From Bathymodiolus brooksi (lineage: Eukaryota > Mollusca > Bivalvia > Mytilida > Modiolidae): a stretch of DNA of 64,000 nucleotides. The stretch is from the NCBI GenBank assembly GCA_963680875.1, contig OY804579.1, positions 77,923,095 to 77,987,094 of the forward strand, given 5' to 3'. Positions 1 through 10,700 of the stretch are shown one piece after another. How positions within the stretch are numbered: position 1 is the first letter of the stretch; each line of letters opens with the position of its first letter. The translations under genes were made by a program, and so were the position numbers. A model generated the notes under the pieces. That model was not told where the DNA came from. It ran no database searches and worked only from the letters and a program-made list of their open reading frames with translations.

Positions 1-120
1 TGGTGACATCACAATATCAACCCAGGTTATCAAGTATAACCAATGTTGCTCCAGGCGGATCAGCCAATCAGATTGCAGTGTTCACATCAAATTGAATTAT
101 ATTAGAATAACCTTTAATTT
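1..120 (+). repeat. partial copy of the 42755-43262 foldback element
   Basis: ACCAACCCAGGTTATC, AGCCAATCA and the following TCAAATCAAATTRAATTAT order match 43040-43150 with substitutions. The left part of the element is cut by the window edge. Confidence 0.55.
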
Positions 121-839
121 TAGCATAAACAGCCAAGACAGTAATAATACGATTGTTTCGAATCATTTCCATTCCGTCAAAATTTTGTTATTTTCATCCG
201 CCAGATCACATGAATTCGATGGACTAATCGGCATTGAACTTCCGGTGTCAATGTACACAACAAAAACTCCAATCGATATGTGCCGTTTTAACGTTCGATC
301 CTCAACTTAAAAAAATCTTACCATTTTCTGTAAAAGACAGATATCAATTAAATTATTTTATTTGTATCAAAGACTTCAATGCAGAGACAAATACTTCTTT
401 TAAATTAAATTTGTTTTCTTTCTTTATTTGCGGCTGTCAGCATCATCAACGGAAAACGATCTGCCTTTATGTATATATATTTCTGATATCAGACAGATAG
501 TGGGGTACCGAACACCAGTATTTATTCAGCGGTTTCCTTGGCGTCTCCATATTACAATTACGTATAATCTACCGCATCTACGACTATGATATGCTGACGT
601 TGTCACAGTAATAGCGTAAACACCGGAAGTCACCTGCCGATTTGTTCAGACGTCAAGACAAGAAAAAGGCGGAACGTTGTCGGAATTGACATGATTCGAA
701 ACAACCGTATTAGATTGTTGTTGCAAACGATATATTGACCTTTCTGGCGCAATACTAGTATATATCTAAATCATTATTAGTTTGATTTTTTTTAATTACG
801 TAAGAAATAATTCATAGAAGCAATATCTTATATGCGATT

Positions 840-2158
840 TTAACATGGGAACTTTAATTTGATTTAAAAACATATTCCGAGCGATAACGATTGAAAAAAA
901 TACACCTGATTCCCGGAGGAGGCGCGACGCTTTGCACGCGACACGCACATAGCAAGTATGTTATCGATAACCGGATGCTTACGATTCAGTTTAAAAATAG
1001 ACGTTGAAGTGAAAACATCTCGCTACAAAAATTAAACTTGAATTTATCCAGCTGTCTAAATTTATTTTCAATATGGGATATCTTGAACTTTATGATCGCA
1101 ATACTTGTATACAAGTATTGTCAACAATTGTTATTTTTTGCCCAAAAAAAAAGTTGAACTCTATGATTATGAATTTTTTTCTGTTCTGTTATGGAAGTTT
1201 TAATGAAATTGTGGTTTTTTTTAAAGAATCATAATTAATTGTCCAAATACATAATTATTTTTCACTTATTTGACATTTTTTCATAGAAAAACAATTATAG
1301 TTTAGTTATTGCACAATACACAAACATGTCTGCAATACACATCTACAACATTTATCATAATTATTAAAGATCATTAAACTTAATTACATTTAGTTACGCA
1401 ACAATACTAAAACATTCTTATAAAAATCACATACAGTATATGCACTAATTAGTTCTCAGGTAAAATACAGGTAACAATACTTGGACAATACTTAGTGACA
1501 ATACTTGTACTTTTTTTTATCATATATTTTTTTATTATATACTTGTATGCAAGTATTGCGATCATAAAGTTCAAGTGATCCTCAATATGTTTTACTGTGA
1601 AATCGCATAATCACTATTAAAAAGGCTAAAATATGATATTCTACGGATTCAAATTGACACAGGAGCTGTTTGATACACACAAATCACGAAAAATTGGGGG
1701 ATTTTTCAAGGTCAATTGTGGCGTAAGGAGACTTAAGGAAATATAGGAAGCACTATAATTGATCTATGTCATACTAAAAAGGATAGGAAAAGTCTCCACC
1801 AGATTTTATAAATTTTCATTTTTAATGTTGATCGGTTGAGGACGCTATGAATGAAAAAAATAGATGGCGACAAAATGTTCCTCTCGAAAATTGCAGATGA
1901 TCACATTTAACATTCAACCCAAACATTCTTATGTAAATTCCATTCATATATAGATATCTATCAATAATTTACCGAGAGGAACTCACCATTAATCATCCAT
2001 GAACGTTGTAATCGGCTTAGCAAAACACTGAATATTCGATAATGTCACTCATATCAGAAAACGATATATTGATGCCGACTTCCGGTTGCGTAACATGCGC
2101 ATTTTTGCACACGACACCAACGCGTCGCGCCTCCTCTGCCTGATTCCCATGTTAAAAT
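840..2158. mobile_element. inverted-repeat element, left flank of window
   Basis: TTTTAACATGGGA at about 840 and TCCCATGTTAAAA at about 2147-2157 are inverted, and inside them GGAGGAGGCGCGACGC (914-929) is inverted to GCGTCGCGCCTCCT (2121-2134). The left arm appears to carry an extra insertion between the two blocks. No coding capacity was seen. Class unknown. Confidence 0.45.
1080..1582. mobile_element. MITE with ~35-bp terminal inverted repeats
   Basis: Left end ATCTTGAACTTTATGATCGC is inverted at the right end as GCGATCATAAAGTTCAAGTG. Each is followed inward by a palindrome-like CAATACTTGTATACAAG. The element is non-coding, about 500 bp, and lies within the larger inverted structure, so it is probably the younger insertion. 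Confidence 0.6.
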
Positions 2159-2159
2159 A

Positions 2160-2690
2160 TCAAACAATATATTGTAAAGTTGAAATTAAGCTACTGACAT
2201 TTTCCAATTGGATGGCACTTAGAATTTAGCAACTTAAACAAGTAAAATGCTCAAAACATCATAAAACAAGTCAATAACCAGAATACGTCATTTTCACCAG
2301 CACTCCTTGGAAATAAAAACACCTGAAGATAACAATTTACAAGTGTCAAAGTCGATTGATTGTTGTGTTTAGTATTTTACCCTGAAAATAAATATATGTA
2401 AAGAAACAAAAGTAACACTGTAATAGTAATATGCACCACGTACCTATATAAAAACAATATGTAATTTTTAGTCAATGCGCATGTGCGAAGCAAAGACTGT
2501 CAGTAATTCTATCCTTTCATTCTTTATATATCCAATGAAGGACGTCATATTAGAATATTGAATAACTTCTTCTTTCCATCATTTGCATGTAACATGGACA
2601 CGTATTTCTCTTTATTTCAAATATAATATATATTATACGAGCATTAATTTAGGGCACATCTTCTCCAGAATCAAATACAGGGGCATCAGC
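2160..2690. other. non-coding, includes a dispersed repeat fragment
   Basis: 2178-2260 (TTGAAATTAAGCTACTGACA ... AGTAAAATGCT) recurs at 52488-52565 with about 80 percent identity by eye. The rest shows no coding or structural signal. Confidence 0.5.
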
Positions 2691-2741
2691 TGGTCACAGT
2701 ATATACGAGATGGTAAAGGTTGATGACTTTTGACCTCATTA

Positions 2742-2940
2742 ATGGCAAGAAGAGTTTGAAGATGCCAAAGGGGTAATCAGAATCCGTATATCGAAAAAGA
2801 ACAGACAACACAATGGCCAAAAGAAAAAGTACAAACAACGATCTACAAAACATACATATAAAACTAAAGATCGAGTAACACGAACCCCACCAAAGACCGG
2901 GGGTGAACTCAGGTGCTTCCACCATTAATAGCCACTTCAA
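2742..2940 (+). repeat. dispersed repeat family G, unexpanded copy
   Basis: Order: GATGCCAAAGGGGTAATCAG, ACAGACAACACAATGGCC, AAAACTAAAGATCGAG, AACACGAACCCCAC, GGGGTGAACTCAGGTGC. The same order is found at 22670, 49045, 50150 and 54440 and on the other strand at 17690 and 24040. Here the internal segment is present once, whereas elsewhere it forms long arrays. Confidence 0.7.
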
Positions 2941-3194
2941 GTGTCAAATGGGTATCCCAGACGCCTGTCTAAGGTCGGGCTCTCATCTGTTATACCTGTT
3001 TGGGCTGCCTTTTCCCAGAAATACTGATGGTCACTATACGGTTGAACGTGTATTGAAAGTGACGCTACACAACAATAAAAAAAAGGTTGCTACGGTTATA
3101 TATATTTATTTGTTGAAAGTAGGCGAAAAACTTAAGAATATCTTTAATTTATACATATTTATTCATTTAATAAACAGACTACAATATAACACAA

Positions 3195-3336
3195 CTTTAA
3201 AATGACGTATTGTAGGATTCAGAAGCATGCTAATTAAGGCTTCTACTAGTCTGTCTCCTAGTGACCTTTAAAATGACGTATTGTAGGATTCAGAAGCATG
3301 CTAATTAAGGCTTCTACTAGTCTGTCTCCTAGTCAA
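3195..3336. repeat. 71-bp tandem duplication
   Basis: CTTTAAAATGACGTATTGTA through CTGTCTCCTAGT is present twice at an offset of 71 bp, nearly identical, so it is recent. Confidence 0.85.
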
Positions 3337-3341
3337 TATCT

Positions 3342-3580
3342 GGGCCGTCGTGATCGCATGGTAGTTGGATTTACAACTACCTATGCAATCAGTGCCTATC
3401 ACCACTGATGTTGTGAGTTCGAATCTCGATCAGGGTGAGATGTACATTATGTGATAAAGATTGTCAGTGACTTACGACAGATCGGTGGTTTTCTCCGGGT
3501 CCTCCGGTTTCCTCCACCAATAAAACTGACCGCCACGATATAACTGAAATATTGCTGAAAGTGGCGTTAAATACCATCAA
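3342..3580 (+). mobile_element. tRNA-type SINE, near full length
   Basis: Starts GGGCCGTCGTGATCG, has an A-box-like GGTAGTTGGA and a B-box-like GTTCGAATC, then GACTTACGACAGATCGGTGG, TTTCCTCCACCAATAAAACTG and the conserved 3' part GAAATATTGCTGAAAGTGGC before an A/C-rich tail. This serves as the reference copy for the other SINE entries. The 3' domain resembles the conserved core of bivalve SINEs. Confidence 0.85.
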
Positions 3581-4081
3581 ACAAACAAACAAGCAAAACC
3601 TACTGAATGTATTTCTCTCAACAGTGTTGAAGTTATATGTAAGGGGGAAAATCGTAAACAGAATATATCTATATATTTTATAGTAAAAAAAAAATAAAAA
3701 AAACAGAAATTTATATTACGTTTTTTTAATTAAAATTTTCAAAATTGTTCCGTCAATACGTCTTCAATGATTTATTTTTTAAACGTTAAAAAAATATTAC
3801 AATACATACAAATGTTTCGTTCATATATATTTGTTTGTTACGAATCTTTGACATCGATATTTATCTACTATACATCCTTGTATCAAATTAGATATTATAT
3901 ATAATAACAATTAAAACTAACAATTAAAATGTATATATAATGATACTGAAGAACATTGCCTTGTAATCAATGACTTAAACATAACATATAGCTATAACAT
4001 ATACACGATCAATACTGGTATAACTTCGGGTGTGAATTCCTGTTCAGAATTTAATCCTGTGATTATTTTGTTCTTTTTCAG

Positions 4082-4239
4082 ATTCTTTAACGATAAGTGA
4101 CATTTTTTGTGACCAACAGGTGTTAAACCGATGTTTAATTCTGTTGCTAAGCAATACACTTCTATCAATCAACCCAGTCAATTTTCCGACAGCCTATAGA
4201 ATTAACAGAACTGGTTGACGTAAATACAATTCCACAGAT
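4082..4239 (+). other. probable 5' UTR part of first coding exon
   Basis: A pyrimidine-rich tract ending in a strong acceptor (TTTTGTTCTTTTTCAG, AG at 4080-4081) lies 158 bases before the ATG. An in-frame TGA sits 24 bases upstream of the ATG, so the frame does not extend further. The simplest reading is that this exon is spliced to an upstream non-coding first exon and that translation starts at 4240 or at the internal 4381 ATG. The upstream exon and promoter were not located. Confidence 0.45.
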
Positions 4240-4781
4240 ATGCCTTTACCCAGCCATAGTAGTGAAAGTAACAAATCAAATACTTCAGTATTGAATAAAA
4301 CTGGTACCAGTAAACCTCCTGTCACCTCAAGGGCACCAGGCGTGTATCATATTTCTCATGTTGCTCCATCGGGGAACAAGATGGGGAATGGTGCCAGTTC
4401 TACAAATATTGTTATTGACGGTGAACATGTAGATGTTATTAAATTAAAACATTTAGTTCCGGAATTAAGAAAGGAAATTCGATCGAGAGATTCTAAAATA
4501 CAACGATATGAAGGAGAACTTGTGGAAAAGTGTAGACTATTGGAAGAAAAGGATGTGGAAATTTCTAAATTACGTGCCGAAGTGGACAAGTTACAATCTG
4601 TGTTACAAATCAAAGTTCATAAAGATGCAGGGAAACCGGACATTTTAGCAACAATTCAGGAAGATGCAACGATGGCAGGGCAAGAAGCACGAACCAAAAA
4701 ACAGGGTGTGTCTGGTGAAAGCTCAAATGCCAATCAAAATATTGAAATATTAGAACTGAAACATTTCGACAAGGATTTCAG
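4240..4781 (+). CDS. PRKG1: PKG coding exon 1: N-terminus, leucine zipper, pseudosubstrate
   Basis: Encodes residues 1-180 plus two bases (AG) of codon 181; donor CAG|GTATCT. The first 47 residues are Ser/Thr/Pro-rich and disordered-looking. M48 starts MGNGASS, a good N-myristoylation context. Residues ~65-126 are a charged heptad coiled coil, the family's dimerisation and anchoring zipper. [12 protein letters not shown] (150-161) aligns with the RAQGISAEP-type autoinhibitory site of vertebrate PRKG1, with Gly-Val before Ser as in a pseudosubstrate. The ATG at 4240 has G at -3 and C at +4; the ATG at 4381 has A at -3 and G at +4, so the internal one has the better initiation context. Confidence 0.9.
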
Positions 4782-7700
4782 GTATCTGTATACTTATTTA
4801 TTTCACTTTTTCTTCTTCATGTAGTTCGCGATATAATAATTGATTTTTGGGGGGGGGGGGGTTAAAAGTGGCGTTAAGCAGCATCAATCTGTAGTTCAAT
4901 TGTATTGAAATCTAATTCTTCACAACACAACAAACTTTTATTCCTTTAATAACTTTTTTAAATAATCAATTTCCTATAAATAATACCAGAAGTAAAATTC
5001 GATACTGTATTAAAATAACATCCTTTACTACTGAAAATGAAATAAACTAGATCGTTCATTTCACTACTCCATTATGACTAAAAAATTTTGATTAGAAAAC
5101 GGAAAAATCTAAATATTTCGTAAAGCGTAGATTTTTTTTTAACGCATCCAACGAGAGTTTTGTCAGGAATTTTACTACCATTTTGGAATTGTATAAATAT
5201 TTACGGTTGAAATTATTCTGAAGGCCCTGCTCATCTGAAAAATTACCAATATTTGGCGTTATTTTGGTCTTTATTTCAGGCTAAGTTCTTCAAAATAGGC
5301 CAAGTTTGCTCGTTAAATGTGACAGCCAACTCACCGTGGACGTAATCCCATATAACAATAGGTCTGGTCTATTGTCTCTCGTCGAAGTGCCGGAGAAGGC
5401 TATTGTTCCCTTTATGGTTAATGCATTTGACTACGTGACATTTATACACATGCTTACCTGAGATTTACCTCGAAAATTTTGAAAAAAACTTGAAATCATA
5501 AATTTCCATAATTACTGATTTTTAATTTGACCAAGCTATTTCAATCTTTCTGAAATAATTCGAAAAAGAACGGTCTTTTCTGCTAATAAATTCACTGAAG
5601 TTAGACATAGAGTACACAATTATTGGATATGAATAAAATTTTATAGGTAAAAACGTTATGTACAATCTGTCATTTACAACCGGTATACCCGTACAATATG
5701 TAATCATGTTGGACTGGATTCAGCTTTCCTCGTCGCTGGACTCGTCGTCATCAAAATCAATTATTATTGGGGGGGATCTCACTCCTATCAATGCAATTCT
5801 CTTTCTCATACTCCCTTTCTATTTTTAATACATGGTCTTCTGCCTTCGCCCAAACTTCCTTTGTAATTCTGCCAAACCCCCCATAAACAAGTTCTTTCAC
5901 ATCCTTCAAACGAAAAGTTGTATTGTTTTCTGCAACAAACCCTTTAACCTGTGCCCAAATAAGTTCTATGGGGTTCAATTCGCAATGGCGAACAGGGGTT
6001 CTTAGAACTTCGTGACCGTGTAGGTTGGCAATTTTATCAGTTTTAAAAACGGAAAGGAGTTTCTTAAATTTGATTTTTTCATAAAGTTGTTTTTTAGTTT
6101 CAAGGGGCTGAAAAGGAATGTTGTGTTTTGAAAGATAATCTTGTAAGACAGCTTTTCTCTGATTAAAGTTTGGCACAACAGTTTCTTCAGTCTTGATGTT
6201 GTGATAACTGGCATTATCTAAAACGATAACACTTGGGCTTTTTAATGCTGGCATAAGCTGATTTTCGAACCAGTTTAGAAAGATGGGCCCGTTCATTTCA
6301 TGTCAATCAAACCCCCCTCACGATTACCAGCGTGCAAAACTATCAACCTTTTACCTTTTCCTGAAGGGATCTTTGGGGCATCAGAACCATCAACTGGTAA
6401 CCACATGTAGTCAGTGGCATGATTCTGATTAACCCAGGTTTCATCCAAATATACAATTTCATACCCATCCTCTCGAAACTTCCTGATTTTTCGGAGGTAA
6501 TTACACCGATCATTTATTACTGACCTCTGATCATATAAAAGCCTCCTATTATCGCCGGATTTTTTGTACTTATAACCAAGATCTAATAAAGTTAAAGTAA
6601 GCGTTGATTTCGAGATTTTAATTGTATCTTCAATTTCTTTCTTAATTTTTGAGACTGTTGGAGCAATTTTCCTGTTGTACATGCTACGAACGGTCCGTTT
6701 AATAACGCAACGGTCAAAATCATCAAGAGTTTTCTTTCTTTCTTTCGGTCTGTTGGATTCAGGAGGACTTTTACCGTTTACAACTCTATACACAGAACTG
6801 TAAGATATGCCAGCAGCCTTGCATGTTCTTTTAATCAAATTATCTGGGGAATAAAATGGTCTTCCCCTGGCCTTCTCAAGCTGAAAAAACTTGAATAGAT
6901 TTAACACAATGTTTTTACAATCTTTTGACAAGTCCTTTGTTTTACCCATTCTTGCGATGTTTATATATATGTTAAGATGTCAAAAAATAGGTTTATGAAG
7001 AAATTTTATGTGAACTTTTAGAAAGATTTTAAAGTTTAAAAATGGAGTGTCAAAATATGCCTGTACACGTGTCTCTGTCTCTATCAAGGTAAGATTTACC
7101 TGGCTGCTACCTCTAGTTAGTTTACTCCCACCTCTATTTTGGCGGTAAAAATCGGGGAAAATGTCAAATTTCAGATGAGTGCAGCAATAATGAAAGGTTA
7201 TTGTTAGATGAAATGCATATTTTAAAAATGGTAGTAAAATTCTGCACAAAACTCTCGTTTACTGTGTTTTAAAAAAATGTATTGTTTTCGAGAAAACTCA
7301 AATTTTCCGTTTTCTAATCAAAAAATTATTACTTTAGGTTACGTTACCATGATTGATATTGTCATTTCAGTACTCCATTTTAACTTAGTTACATTACCAT
7401 TTAGGTTGATAAATAGCTTTGTCATATTCCTCAATTTATGGACCATAAAATGTAGGTAAAAATAGAAGACAAAAATTGATGGTGCGGGTTCAAAGTGTGA
7501 AAATGTAAAATATCATCATGTCAAAAGTAAACTGTTTGTTTACAAGCAACAATGATATAAGAAAACAATCATAAAAAACTATAATTAGAAGTGGAAAAAC
7601 CCAACTAATTATTTCTAAATCATTAATATAAAGAACAAAAACATGATAGTCAGATACAAATAAAAGTTAAATTTTATGAATGATGTAGGCCTATGTCTCA

Positions 7701-10700
7701 AATGAAGTGACAACCATACAATGTATAGATCTTCCCACACTGAATTTCGAGCGGATTCTAGGTTGTGTTAAATATTTTATTTGTCCGTCTGAAAATTCAA
7801 CCCAATAGTGTTAGAATTATATTTTAGTTGACATTTCTTTTTTAATATCTTGTTCTTCCTTCACATGGTTTTGAAATCACGCCGTTGGTACACTACAACA
7901 CCTGTTTGACCCCAAAATCAAAGGCTGACGTAAGTGTATGTACGTTTATGTGCATATATCTCTTTTCCTGCCCGAGTGTGCCTGCACCACAATTATTGAT
8001 ATTTCACCGCGAATATTTAAGTTGATATATTGTTGTGGTGTATCAATCATAATTGTTATTTGTATTGTTGTTGTGTATCAATCATAATTGTTATTTGTAT
8101 ATGCCCTCCTGGGGCCCTGATTTGGTTAATAAACTTATTCTATTCTATTCAATAACATGTGCTTGCGTTTAAGGGGGTGGTACATATATTTTCTTTATCA
8201 TTAAAATGGCAGCAATAACTCGGAACGTTTGATTATACATTTAATAGGATGAATTGTTTTTATCGTACTGTCACATGAAACAAATATTACAATCGTCTCA
8301 AGCACGTGACAATCTAGCTGCAATAATGTAGCTCCTGTGACAAACTTGTGTCTCGGCAGAGCTACAACGCGATCCCATTCGTCACAATGGAGCAAAAAAA
8401 AATTGCAGTTGAAACGTAAAAACTCACTATTTACGCTTCAAACATTTCATTATAACTATTACTGATGATCCCAGTCCTTGTTAAATCGGTTTGGCTGAGA
8501 AATATATGCTTTTCAAAGGTAGCAACAACCTTGTTCAAATTTATCGATTGTTTGTCATAACCGGAAACTACGGAAGGCGGAGCTTTTCTAAATATGGTAT
8601 TTTTTACTACGATGCTTACTACTAATGATGTAAATATTCACGCCTTAATCGCCAAATATGGTATCGACATCCAAATAGTGAGGCCGGAAATGACGAAATT
8701 CAAAATGTTCAGAGAGTTTAGTAAACATGGATTTTTATTTTGTGGGAATTACATTCTAAAATACTGGTAGGTGATAAAAACTTGTTATAATAATGGACAA
8801 AAGGAAAGGTTATGTCTTATTATTGATAAATGCAGGCGTCAGAAACTCTGTAAGCGAGCGCAAAAAATCTCGGCCGCTGCTCCATTACGTGTAATGGCAT
8901 CCCGTTATAACCCTTGCGAGTAAGCGAGCATTTAGGGTTTTATTATTAGAACTAGTGACAATCATGCAATGTATCTACTACTCCTCTGAATCCTAAAAGG
9001 GGGGAAATGTCAGCTAAAAATCTACCTCTAACACTGCAATGTAATGTTGCATTTTCATACGTATCTATATAAAACATAACCTATTACCTTTTCTGGTTCC
9101 AGTGGGTGTAGAGCACGATTTGAGATGTGAGAAAGTTGTTATTGTTAAAAAAAAATAATAACCCAAAGTATTTTTCAACCCTTCTTGGTGGCTCCTGGAT
9201 GGGAAAAAAAATGATAATTTAGCATATGCCATGGTGTGAACCACCAATGAAACGACAAAGAGAAATGACATACAAATGTACATTTCAGAAAGAAAAAAAA
9301 TATACGACACAGTATATGAATATAAGGATGGTTTTGGTTTATGGTGTTTAACGCCACTTTCAACAATATTTCATTTAAAATACATGTACATGTATATGAA
9401 AGATACATGTTATTTTATCATAACACTATTTCTGTCTTTCATCTCGAATACACCCTGGACAACGTGTTCGTTAAAAATTAGGCTTTATTGGGCTGTAGTG
9501 CGAGGTACCCTGATAGTCCTTCCTAATAATACCCATTTTTTGTAAATATCTTCCATCCCATTTTTGGTGAGGTCTGTTTGGCAGACCAACACAAATTTTA
9601 TTGACTAACAATCGGAACATCACCAGCTGTCATGAATTACACCTCAGATATAAATGTGTAAATATAGACGTATGATTGTCTAAACACAATACGTATACGG
9701 TCATTTAACGTTTCATATAATACTAGGTGTTTGTTGGAAATTGACATTTACATGACTTACATATAAAGCAAAGTCGGAGCTTCATATTTTGTTGTTGGCT
9801 GTAAAAGGGAGGTTGGGACTATGGCTAACATTTTGCCAAAAAAAATACCCGTAAATTTAAGAAAAATTTGCAGATATAAATGAGGTCGGGACTGACTACA
9901 GGGGCGGATCCAGGATTTCAAGTTAGGGGGGGCGCACTTAAACAAATTGTGCCGAACGGAGGGAGGCGCGAAAATTGTTGGGGTATTTCGTGTGAAAAAA
10001 ATCACGATTTTACTCCAAAAAATCATATTTTTTCCAATTGCGGAGGGAGGTGCGAAAATTGTTGGGGTATTTCGTGTGAAAAATCACGATTTTACGCCAA
10101 AAAATGATATTTTTTCCAATTTTAGGGGGGGGGGGGCGCGCGCCGGGTGCGCCTCCCCCTGGATCCGTCCCTGGACTATGTGTGTTGTTTAAGAAGATGT
10201 GTTATGATTGTAAAAATATAGTCTACAAAATAAATATTCATCTTCCTATTCAAGCCTAGAAGTAAAAAAAAAAATCAAAATGAATGAAAAACATTCCGTA
10301 AAAAGCTTTTCGTTTATAGTTAAGTAAGTGTCATACATTCTGTTATCTCTCCATAAAAAAACGTACAATTTTCTCTTGTTATGTATGTAAAAATCACCGC
10401 CAAGAGATATTATATTAGATGTGAACGCTAGTATCAATTTATCAATCTGTTAGATGTGGTTAAATATGAATTAAGAGAAATGCGTTTTTGAATATCATCA
10501 TTATATTTTATTGTATTTTTGATATGATAACAATGGTAGGCTGATAGCTGTGTGTAATATTTAATATTTGATTTCTGATATCCATCAGAAGGTATCAATA
10601 TATCTTCTAATAATGTAAATTAACCCAATCGATATTAATTACGATATGCACTAACCTAATACATGAAAGCAATAATTTTTAGAATAGGAAATTAGAGACA

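Larger units (their letters stand above)
5079..7331 (-). mobile_element. Tc1/mariner-like DNA transposon with long inverted repeats
   Basis: TTTTGATTAGAAAACGGAAA at 5086 is inverted at 7301-7324. Similarity continues inward for over 110 bp (CGAGAGTTTTGT, AGAATTTTACTACCATTTT) and, weakly, to about 200 bp. Outermost TA dinucleotides at 5079 and 7330 are possible target duplications. A broken transposase lies inside on the minus strand. The length of about 2.25 kb fits the class. Confidence 0.8.

Noticed and set aside
92..500. Overlapping 72- and 88-codon frames at the window start
   Set aside because: No family similarity, partly inside a copy of the foldback element.
3342..3580. tRNA gene (A and B boxes visible)
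   Set aside because: The head lacks a full cloverleaf and is followed by the SINE body; many copies share it, so it is a SINE.
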